Positions 7,439 through 13,463 of a stretch of DNA of 19,711 bases are shown here, piece by piece. The position numbers were made by a program, and so were the translations under genes. Position 1 is the first letter of the stretch; each line of letters starts with the position of its first letter. The stretch is taken from NCBI GenBank assembly GCA_047611425.1, contig JBLFWJ010000043.1:1-19711 (forward strand), read 5' to 3'. The notes under the pieces are model-generated. The model had not been told where the DNA came from. It saw only the letters and a program-made list of their open reading frames with translations, and ran no database searches. The stretch is from JBLFWJ01 sp047611425 (GTDB taxonomy: Bacteria > Bacteroidota > Bacteroidia > UBA10329).

Positions 7439-8561
7439 TGGAAATAAGTATTGAAGCGTTGCAGCCGCCAAAACCGGAAGCTGTTTTTAAAAATGAGTTG
7501 AGTTGACCCTCCTCAAGACCGTCACCCTGAGCGGAGTCAAAGTGTCTCTCCTCAGGCTGAACCACATTCAGCCTTTTTGATGTGCCTTCCTCCTTAAAGC
7601 CTCCGGATTTGATAATCTGTCCAGTCCGCAGACATTCCAGCCCAATTACGGTTTCTATCAACCCTGCTGCGCCAAGAGTATGACCCAAATACCATTTAAG
7701 ACTGTGAATAGGCTTGCTTGAAATACCAGAACGATCAAAGGCAATCGATTCCATTTCATCGTTAAAGACTGTACCTGTGCCGTGTGCAGAGATGAAATCG
7801 AATTCAGCATTCTCTGCTTTGTTCAACGTTTTTGTAATCGAACGATAAAGCCCCTCTCCTGTGCGTGACGGCCCTGAAATATGGTTGGCATCATTGGTTA
7901 CGTTTCCAGCTGAGTATATCCAGCTATCGTCTTTAAACACCACTTTGTCCTTGCTGAGTACAAGGCTTGCTGCGGCTTCGCCTAGGTTGATCCCGTCTCG
8001 ATTCTTGTCATACGGCTTGCATCGTTCCCCCGAAACGGCATGCAGGCTCAAGAATCCTGAAAGCGTGAATTCGCTAGCCAAGTCCCCTCCTACTACAATC
8101 GCGTTATCGGCATTACCAGCCTTAATCCAACGCGCTGCTGTTACCACTCCTACTATTCCTGAAATGCATGCGTGAGAAATAATCTGCGGTGTATTGGACA
8201 ATTTGAATTCATCCCTTAGAACTGTGATGAGCCTAGACAAGCCAACCAATTCATCTGTGGCGTCTTTAATGTGATCGATGTTCCCTTTTGTCGTGCAAAT
8301 GAAAAGTGCCGTGTTTGAGACATCAAAGCCATTCAATCCAATCAATGATTTTCTGATTGTCTGAATCATCATTGATTCCAAACGAGTCCGGTTTGGCATT
8401 TCCTGAACCAAGCCATCACCAATATTTCCCGCAAAAACAGACTTTCCATAATGGTCGGTCCGACTCAATCCACTTTCATCATCAAGCATGCGTTGATGAA
8501 CCTTGACCGGATCATCGCCTAAAGGGCAGAGTAATGCAGGTGCTCCGAGGAAAACTTTCAT
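7431..8561 (-). CDS. Beta-ketoacyl-ACP synthase with in-frame repeat insertion
   Basis: A 376-residue ketosynthase. Triad residues are present: Cys132 in SHACISGIVG, His260 in SAHGTGTVFND and His294 in LGHTLGAAGLIE. The C-terminal glycine loop TASGFGGCNASI is intact. Between the strand IIKSGGFKEEGTSKRLNVV and that loop lies a ~19-residue segment (about 335-353) containing ERHFDSAQGDG, the typical translation of a Bacteroidota short palindromic repeat; family members normally go straight from the strand to the loop. The frame stays open, so the enzyme may tolerate the insert. Its ATG overlaps a 42-codon ORF by 4 nt and its stop overlaps the next gene by 8 nt. It is predicted to act in chain initiation or elongation, possibly paired with the downstream KS-like half. 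Confidence 0.88.
   Translation of the reverse strand: MKVFLGAPALLCPLGDDPVKVHQRMLDDESGLSRTDHYGKSVFAGNIGDGLVQEMPNRTRLESMMIQTIRKSLIGLNGFDVSNTALFICTTKGNIDHIKDATDELVGLSRLITVLRDEFKLSNTPQIISHACISGIVGVVTAARWIKAGNADNAIVVGGDLASEFTLSGFLSLHAVSGERCKPYDKNRDGINLGEAAASLVLSKDKVVFKDDSWIYSAGNVTNDANHISGPSRTGEGLYRSITKTLNKAENAEFDFISAHGTGTVFNDEMESIAFDRSGISSKPIHSLKWYLGHTLGAAGLIETVIGLECLRTGQIIKSGGFKEEGTSKRLNVVQPEERHFDSAQGDGLEEGQLNSFLKTASGFGGCNASILISNE
7521..7548. repeat. Short REP-like element inside the ketosynthase gene
   Basis: The core reads GTCACCCTGAGCGGAGTC followed by AAAGTGTCTC, a well-known kind of small dispersed repeat in Bacteroidota. On the minus strand it is translated as HFDSAQGD. It is related to the copy at 8595-8617 through the shared GTCAYCCTGAGC start and GTC.AAG centre. 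Confidence 0.8.
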
Positions 8562-8686
8562 TTGTAATTAATGCTGAATGATTCTACCTCTTTGCCCTTC
8601 GACAAGCTCAGGATGACTTTCGTATTGTCACTTCTCAGTGTGGCTTCGAGAGCCTCAGCCCCCGCATGTCTTTCAAACCTAATCAT
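8558..8686 (-). CDS. 42-residue ORF fitted between thioesterase and ketosynthase, repeat-containing
   Basis: This ORF is short but its borders are exact: its ATG (8686) overlaps the thioesterase stop in ATGA, and its TGA (8558-8560) overlaps the ketosynthase ATG in ATGA. The product begins MIRFERHAGAEALEATL and passes through the repeat-encoded VILSLSKG before ending SINYK. No family is recognised. It may be a true small gene that picked up a repeat, or a coupling leader kept open so that ribosomes travel from the thioesterase to the ketosynthase gene. The repeat makes a conserved protein function doubtful; the start/stop geometry is the only strong evidence. Confidence 0.4.
   Translation of the reverse strand: MIRFERHAGAEALEATLRSDNTKVILSLSKGKEVESFSINYK
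8595..8617. repeat. Short REP-like element
   Basis: The core reads CCCTTCGACAAGCTCAGGAT followed by GAC, a well-known dispersed Bacteroidota repeat. It sits between the thioesterase and ketosynthase genes, inside the 42-codon ORF. Confidence 0.8.
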
Positions 8687-9105
8687 AATAAGCCTTTCGC
8701 CTTTTTCCACTTCAACATATAATCCGGTAGGTACAGCTGCAGCGCGTAATCCGTATCGGTAAAGGCCTGAATCGTTTTTCCTTCCACAGCCACAACACCT
8801 GTGCGGGCATTCAATATTCTATAATGGAAGATAACCTTGGCTGCCGCACAGTCTTCGTATGTCACCTCAGCAATGCCTTCATCCCCATAACGAAGCGGTG
8901 TTTTGTGCTCCATTTCGGTTTTCACCAAAGGTGCAAACATCGCATCTTGCTCAAATAACTTCATTAAATCCAGACCATGCTCAGTTGCAAACGCATCGCG
9001 GGCATCCTCAAAATATTTGAGGTAGTTGCCATGCCAAACAATCCGTATTGAATCGACTTCGCTAAAGCGTACTTTGAATTTGGTTGATGCTGTTAGCTTG
9101 GTCAC
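8683..9105 (-). CDS. Acyl-CoA/ACP thioesterase, 4-hydroxybenzoyl-CoA thioesterase (YbgC) type
   Basis: A 140-residue hotdog protein. The N-terminal signature RFSEVDSIRIVWHGNYLKYFED carries the catalytic Asp18 and the conserved His25 of the 4HBT/YbgC group. It would hydrolyse an acyl thioester on ACP or CoA, releasing or editing pathway intermediates. The start is GTG (9105); no in-frame ATG lies upstream. A repeat-containing gap of 128 nt separates it from the acyltransferase, and its stop overlaps the small ORF downstream. Confidence 0.88.
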   Translation of the reverse strand: MTKLTASTKFKVRFSEVDSIRIVWHGNYLKYFEDARDAFATEHGLDLMKLFEQDAMFAPLVKTEMEHKTPLRYGDEGIAEVTYEDCAAAKVIFHYRILNARTGVVAVEGKTIQAFTDTDYALQLYLPDYMLKWKKAKGLL

Positions 9106-9159
9106 TGTGTATGAGATTGGCTATATAATTGGCTATTCGTCATGCTACTTTATCTATCT

Positions 9160-9223
9160 CTCCCCGCCCTTCGGGCACCCCTCTCTTGAAAGAGAGGGGA
9201 AATTCCGATTTATCGGGATAGGG
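9160..9223. repeat. Three-hairpin palindromic repeat between acyltransferase and thioesterase
   Basis: Hairpins are GCCC/GGGC around 9166-9175, CCCCTCTCT/AGAGAGGGG at 9178-9199 with a TGAA loop, and a TTCCGAT/ATCGGGA pair at about 9201-9218. It has the same architecture as the elements at 3487-3590 and 14730-14822. It could cause partial termination or mRNA processing within the operon. Confidence 0.75.
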
Positions 9224-9233
9224 TGAGTTGTTT

Positions 9234-10121
9234 TCATTCCGCCCAAAAGTCGTAAAAGTTATACCACTGTTCGGGGTATTCCATCAGAAGTTGCTCCATC
9301 CAATCGACATACTTATTCATCAATTCCTCTGGCGTTACCTTCCCTTCTATCTGTTCGCTGCTTTTATAGGTGTAGGTGAATGTGCCCGTCTTTATGGCCT
9401 GAACAAAAACCCGTGGGGCAGCAATTTTTGCAGCCAACATAAATGGCCCTTCGGGGAATTTTGCTGGCTTGCCGCAGAAATCACGTTTGAAAACTCGTCC
9501 TCCTTCCTTGTATCTATCGGCATGCAATGCCACCAGTTCCCCTCGCCCCAACGCGGCCTGTACCCCAAACACATGGCCCAAATCATTCTTAATCGGGATA
9601 ATGTTGAAGCCACGGTTCTGTTGAACCTCTGGCATACTCTGCTTTATCTTCTGATGCTCCTCATCGTACATCAACACATTCACCTTTCCTGCTTTGAGGT
9701 CTAAAAGGTGACCAGCAATCTCCCAGTTGCCCACGTGGCAACTCATCAAATAGCCACCCTTTCCACCTTTTATCATCGAGTCAATGTGTTCTCGACCATA
9801 AGAAACCAAACCAAAATCCTCCTTCACCCCACCGATAAGCGCAGCGCGATCAACCAACGAAATGGCAAAATTGTGAACGGTTCTATATGTTGCTGCAACC
9901 GCTTTCCATTTGGTAAGCCCATGAATTTCACGAAATCGCTTGTACTGGGTATTGCGTGCGTCAGGCACAAACAGCACAAAATATCCGGCAATAAAATGCA
10001 GAAACCCATAGGTAAATCGAAGCCCTAAAGTTTTCAGAAAGAAGAATAGGATCTGATAACCAATAGGATATCCATGGCTTTTGCCATCCCATTTCTCTTC
10101 GGTATCGGGTTGTTGTTTCAG
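9234..10121 (-). CDS. LpxL/HtrB-like lysophospholipid acyltransferase, CTG or non-canonical start
   Basis: The catalytic motif is SCHVGNWEIAGHLL with the H-x4-E pair (His129 and Glu134 in this numbering). An RYKEGGRVFKRDFCGKPAKFPEGPFMLA block follows, as in lipid A late acyltransferases. The first conventional start is GTG at 9977, but that cuts off a conserved N-terminus. The same frame continues upstream without a stop to 10121 and encodes KWDGKSHGYPIGYQILFFFLK and a hydrophobic TM segment typical of the family. No ATG, GTG or TTG occurs there; a CTG at 10121 precedes KQQPDTEEK and is the best candidate start (295 residues), with a TAG twelve codons before it. In aryl polyene and flexirubin clusters this enzyme is thought to join the polyene acyl chain to a lipid or resorcinol at the membrane. 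The start lies at the edge of the foreign insertion. Confidence 0.85.
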   Translation of the reverse strand: MKQQPDTEEKWDGKSHGYPIGYQILFFFLKTLGLRFTYGFLHFIAGYFVLFVPDARNTQYKRFREIHGLTKWKAVAATYRTVHNFAISLVDRAALIGGVKEDFGLVSYGREHIDSMIKGGKGGYLMSCHVGNWEIAGHLLDLKAGKVNVLMYDEEHQKIKQSMPEVQQNRGFNIIPIKNDLGHVFGVQAALGRGELVALHADRYKEGGRVFKRDFCGKPAKFPEGPFMLAAKIAAPRVFVQAIKTGTFTYTYKSSEQIEGKVTPEELMNKYVDWMEQLLMEYPEQWYNFYDFWAE

Positions 10122-10699
10122 CGGGGTTGAATTTGAGAAGGCAAAGAAAGGGATCTAAGGATGAATGAGGAAATGAACCCGGACGATTGGTTTAGACATT
10201 GACCATCAGTTAGGTTCCTATCAAAGATTAGCCGGTTCCCGCGATCTACTTCTGCTGTAGAATAGACCACAACCATCCCGACCAATGATCATCAGGTGAA
10301 GTTCTGCTGCAGAATAATGGCATCCAATGATCATTGGATCAGTGTCTGCTATAGATGACGCATATCTGATACATCCGAGGTGACCTTATTCTTTTGGATG
10401 GATGCACCTGATACCTAAAAATGAAGGATTGCCACGTTTTCAGGGCACTTCATGATTATCAGACGTGCTTAATATTCGATAATTCATTGCCAATATCTAT
10501 CAGAAGTCCCATTCTACGGCCTGAGGCCATCTGAGATATATCAGATGCTCGTAAACCCCAATAAAGTCGGGTGATATGGGTTATATCTGCCCTAAATCGC
10601 AAAAATAATCAGGAAATACCATGTTGGATTGAATAAATAAACTACGTACATTCGGATTGACAATTAATAAAACACCCTAACCTCTAAACTCTTCTTAAA
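10122..10699. other. 578-nt non-coding stretch, left part of the insertion
   Basis: No supported gene on either strand. It holds a set of palindromes: an 18-bp perfect one at 10322-10339, TTCTGC-T-GCAGAA at 10302-10314 with an imperfect copy at 10250-10262, GGCC-TGA-GGCC at 10518-10528 and CATCTGA/TCAGATG at 10528-10547. ATCTGATA/TATCAGAT-type words recur between 10360 and 10590. A TTGACA box at 10657-10662 lies 38 nt before the plus-strand gene without a good -10. A minus-strand TAnnTTTG-like element (10600-10607) could drive the acyltransferase, but its -33 box is not visible. Confidence 0.6.
10250..10356. repeat. Cluster of imperfect palindromic repeats
   Basis: Three related words with a TCTGCT core start at 10250, 10302 and about 10343, about 42-52 bp apart. 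Between them are two CCAATGATCA words (10281 and 10324); the second forms the 18-bp perfect palindrome ATCCAATGATCATTGGAT. Spacing and identity are too loose for a CRISPR. Possible roles are a protein-binding array, structured RNA or remnant of a mobile element. Confidence 0.5.
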
Positions 10700-11668
10700 A
10701 TGCCACAGTACTTAGCACCCGGCTCACACGCCAACCGAATTATCTTTCTAACCCGATCTGCCGCTACCGGACAGGTAGACATAGATGCCGGACGTAACTA
10801 CGTTACTCAAACCACAGTAGACTCCATTAACGCACTGCTGCCCAACTACGGCACAGCGGTAAACGCCATTCCTGTTGCTTCGGCTGGTAGAACAAAAGAA
10901 ATACGTGAGCGCAACGAAGCTGTTTCTGTTGTTTCAAACTTTACCCGCGATCTATGGGAAGTACTTAAACGCAGGGTGAACCGAAATGGCGAACCTGCCG
11001 AGGTACTGCAATTCTATGGCCTGCCGTTGGATGGCATTGTGCCAAAGCCTACTACTTCAGACGAGTGGTTGTCATCAGCCACCAAATGTGTGAATGGCGA
11101 TGCCGCAGCCGTAGTAGCTGGCCATGCAGCCATGGCAAACCCAAGTGCTACCGAGGTGGCTGCCGTATTGGCCACAGCCAATACCGAGGCAAGCGAAGTG
11201 GCAGCAGCCGATAGAACACATGACGAAGCCCTTGAAACAGCCGACACCTTTATACCACAGGCCGACCTATTAATAGAGGACATAATGGCCGAGCTACGAT
11301 TTAACACACGTAGAATGGATTACCCGAGCCAACGAAGGGTACAGCGCACCTACGGTGCCCGATTCCGTGCCTTACCAGGCGAACCAAGCGAAGGCGACCA
11401 GAACGAGACAATCGGTACTGGAGACGCTGCCAACATAAAGTTTACGGGTACACTTACGCACCTACCCTTAGAGCCCGGCAGCGTAATCGCCACCGATGGC
11501 ATTGAGGTATTGGTAGATACCGACAATGGTGCTGGCACCGGAACACTGGCCGGCAGTGCCGGAGGAAATGGCACAATCAACTATACAAGTGGTGGTGTAT
11601 CAGTAAACTTCAACGCAGCTCCTGCAGAAGGAGCGAATGTAGATGTGGCATACTTTGGTGGGGTGTGA
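10700..11668 (+). CDS. Hypothetical protein with phage-structural-like C-terminal beta domain
   Basis: A 322-residue protein. Three parts are visible: residues 1-~75 (MPQYLAPGSHANRIIFLTRSAA...) with no family I recognise; a middle helical, Ala-rich and acidic region (~110-200, for example NGDAAAVVAGHAAMANPSATEVAAVLATANTEASEVAAADRTHDEAL) followed by a basic stretch LRFNTRRMDYPSQRRVQR; and a C-terminal Gly/Thr-rich region (~235-322: IGTGDAANIKFTGTL, VIATDGIEVLVDTDNGAGTG, GTINYTSGGVSVNFNAAPAEG) resembling a beta-sandwich repeat found in phage tail/capsid decoration proteins. It has no signal peptide. Its codons look richer in GCC/GGC than its neighbours, suggesting transfer. It begins the plus-strand trio that splits the pigment operon; function unknown. 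Confidence 0.7.
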   Translation: MPQYLAPGSHANRIIFLTRSAATGQVDIDAGRNYVTQTTVDSINALLPNYGTAVNAIPVASAGRTKEIRERNEAVSVVSNFTRDLWEVLKRRVNRNGEPAEVLQFYGLPLDGIVPKPTTSDEWLSSATKCVNGDAAAVVAGHAAMANPSATEVAAVLATANTEASEVAAADRTHDEALETADTFIPQADLLIEDIMAELRFNTRRMDYPSQRRVQRTYGARFRALPGEPSEGDQNETIGTGDAANIKFTGTLTHLPLEPGSVIATDGIEVLVDTDNGAGTGTLAGSAGGNGTINYTSGGVSVNFNAAPAEGANVDVAYFGGV

Positions 11669-11709
11669 AAAATGAAATAAACCTGAAATTCTTACTTAAT
11701 ATCAAAACG

Positions 11710-12381
11710 ATGAAAAACATATTTAAACTCTCCTCCTATTTATTATTTGCAACGATGTTATCTGTTGGCTTTAGCGGATGCTCAGACCCTTGCGATGATG
11801 CTGTATGCCTTAATGGTGCAATATGTGATGATGGTGATTGCCTTTGCATTAACGGTTACACCGGAACCAATTGCGAAATTCCACCCGTAGTTGATCCATG
11901 CGCTAATGTGACATGCCAGAACGGTGGCACTTGTGTAAATGGAGATTGTGTTTGTGCAGATGGATATGCAGGGGCAGATTGTAGTAATGAGGTCTCACCA
12001 GCTAGCATGAGAATCACGAGAATAACCGTAACGAGTTTCACCAATTCAGGTTGGGATACTTTTCCAGCCTCCAGCCCGGACATATTCGTGAAGGTGGGAA
12101 CTGGCTCATCTTGCTCCTCTAACCTATACAACTTTAGTAGTTCATTCTATCAAGATGCATATCCTGGTCCTGAATACCACTTCGTTCCGTCTTCGCCAAT
12201 TGTCATTTCGGGTCCTACCTCACCAATTGCTATTTGCTTGTACGATGAGGACATTTCAGGTGACGATTTTATGAGTGGCGTTTATTTCAATCCTTACGAG
12301 AATGGCAACAATTTTCCAGCTACGAGGAATATATCGACCAGCGGCTTTAGCTGTACAGTGCACTTTACTTATTACTGGTAG
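11710..12381 (+). CDS. EGF-repeat lipoprotein
   Basis: A 223-residue putative surface lipoprotein. The ATG at 11710 gives a compact signal peptide MKNIFKLSSYLLFATMLSVG ending in the lipobox FSGC; an upstream in-frame ATG at 11665 overlaps the previous gene and would bury this signal. Two EGF-like modules follow directly: C-x3-C..CLNGAICDDGDCLCINGYTG and C-x3-C..CQNGGTCVNGDCVCADGYAG, each with six cysteines. The C-terminal ~130 residues (MRITRITVTSFTNSGWDTFPASSPDIFVKVGTG...) look like a beta-rich C2-like or sugar/lipid-binding domain also seen in other Bacteroidota surface proteins. It probably faces the cell exterior and mediates binding; the partner is not known. No link to pigment synthesis is evident. 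Confidence 0.8.
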   Translation: MKNIFKLSSYLLFATMLSVGFSGCSDPCDDAVCLNGAICDDGDCLCINGYTGTNCEIPPVVDPCANVTCQNGGTCVNGDCVCADGYAGADCSNEVSPASMRITRITVTSFTNSGWDTFPASSPDIFVKVGTGSSCSSNLYNFSSSFYQDAYPGPEYHFVPSSPIVISGPTSPIAICLYDEDISGDDFMSGVYFNPYENGNNFPATRNISTSGFSCTVHFTYYW

Positions 12382-12411
12382 ATACTAGACATGAATAGTA
12401 AGTACATAAAT

Positions 12412-13116
12412 ATGAAAACCACTTCTATAGTTATACTTCTAATACTGTTTGCTCAGTTGGGGATTTCGCAAGATGTAATCCATAAAGAATCTGGTGAACA
12501 GATTTCTGCTAACGTTATAGAAATCACTCCAGAATCTGTTAAATACAAATCACCAACAAACCCAAATGGTCCGATAATCGGATTGTCCATTGAGTCGCTG
12601 TCACATGTGATTTTTGAGAATGGTGAAAGACATGACCTTCGACCTGAATTCTATCTAGGCAAGGAATACGGAGGTGGTTACATTTTCCATGTAAATAAAG
12701 ATGGAAAGCATGGCTTAATTGCAGCTCCTGAAGACATTCCGGGGAAAACAAAATGGGGCCGTGCGCAAAAACGAATAGGGGCTGAACATGCCGATGATGG
12801 TGCCGTTAATACCTCATTGATAAATTCAGAATTCGGGATAAAGTCCGCTGCAGGTAAATGCGCGGCTTATTCAAACGATGGTTTCGATGATTGGTATTTA
12901 CCATCAATAAATGAATTGGATTTACTCTATCAAAACCGGGAGCACGTACCAGGACTTGGCCATAATCAAGATTCTCCAAGGAATAATGACTATTGTAGTT
13001 CAACTGAATTCAAAAACAGAAATGATTGTCTGGCCATCCACTTTGGCCGTAACGGCAAACACTACTATTACAATAAAAGGGACGTATATAGGGTAAGGGC
13101 CGTGAGAAAATTTTGA
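12412..13116 (+). CDS. Exported DUF1566 (Lcl C-terminal-like) domain protein
   Basis: A 234-residue protein. The ATG at 12412 starts a clean signal peptide MKTTSIVILLILFAQLGISQ; an ATG seven codons upstream is possible. Residues ~20-75 (DVIHKESGEQISANVIEITPESVKYKSPTNPNGPIIGLS...IFENGERHDL) match a small beta domain frequent at the N-terminus of Bacteroidota exported proteins. From about 90 comes the DUF1566 region: GGGYIFHVNKDGKHGLIAA, WG..Q, SAAGKCAAYSNDGFDDWYLPSINEL, YCSSTEF and the end VYRVRAVRKF. The fold is C-type-lectin-like in related domains; biological role unknown. It lies 30 nt after the EGF gene and is followed by a strong terminator. Confidence 0.85.
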   Translation: MKTTSIVILLILFAQLGISQDVIHKESGEQISANVIEITPESVKYKSPTNPNGPIIGLSIESLSHVIFENGERHDLRPEFYLGKEYGGGYIFHVNKDGKHGLIAAPEDIPGKTKWGRAQKRIGAEHADDGAVNTSLINSEFGIKSAAGKCAAYSNDGFDDWYLPSINELDLLYQNREHVPGLGHNQDSPRNNDYCSSTEFKNRNDCLAIHFGRNGKHYYYNKRDVYRVRAVRKF

Positions 13117-13156
13117 CTCAATTTCATCATAGATTCACCATGTTTCATGAGCAATT

Positions 13157-13185
13157 AAAGGCAGCCAGTTGGCTGCCTTTTTCGT
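13157..13185 (+). terminator. Intrinsic terminator of the plus-strand trio
   Basis: A 10-bp perfect stem AAAGGCAGCC/GGCTGCCTTT (13157-13166 and 13171-13180) with an AGTT loop is followed by T-rich sequence. It lies 40 nt after the DUF1566 gene stop. Read from the minus strand the hairpin also forms but without a good U-run, so it could weaken transcription from the ACP gene toward the acyltransferase. Confidence 0.85.
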
Positions 13186-13208
13186 TCACTCTAAAGTCAA
13201 AAAAGTGT

Positions 13209-13454
13209 CTAAACCGCCACTTTGCTCCCAATAAAATCGTAGAAGTCCTTGAATGTTTGGATGCCAGCAAAATCTTCGGCAACCATTTTAAAACCGAAGT
13301 GCTCATCAATGATTACAACCATGTCTACATAGTCAAGGCTATCTAGATCTAATGTTTGTTGCATAGGTGCTTCATCCTTAATGAGGTCACCATCAATTTC
13401 GAATTCCTCAGTCAGGAATCCAATTACAATATCCTTTATTTCGTTGTAGTCCAT
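13209..13454 (-). CDS. Acyl carrier protein
   Basis: An 81-residue acidic carrier. The phosphopantetheinylation site is TLDLDSLDYVDMVV, Ser39, with a canonical DSL. It follows the FabB-type ketosynthase by 9 nt, forming an HAL-FabG-KS-ACP block separated from the rest of the pathway by the insertion. Likely to carry the aromatic starter or the early chain. Confidence 0.93.
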   Translation of the reverse strand: MDYNEIKDIVIGFLTEEFEIDGDLIKDEAPMQQTLDLDSLDYVDMVVIIDEHFGFKMVAEDFAGIQTFKDFYDFIGSKVAV

Positions 13455-13463
13455 TGGGGTCGG

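Noticed and set aside
9234..9977. Frameshift or truncation at the 5' end of the acyltransferase
   Set aside because: The conserved N-terminus continues in the same frame without a stop to 10121, so only the start codon is non-standard.
10250..10356. CRISPR array
   Set aside because: The repeated words are short, imperfect and unevenly spaced (52 and about 42 bp), with no cas genes.
10141..10699. Diversity-generating retroelement or reverse transcriptase remnant
   Set aside because: No RT motif, no template/variable repeat pair and no adenine-specific differences were visible.
10189..13214. 10-nt inverted match GGTTTAGACA at 10189 and near the ACP stop, as insertion-element ends
   Set aside because: Too short for a claim over 3 kb, and the right copy is part of the ACP coding end; no extended homology or target duplication seen.
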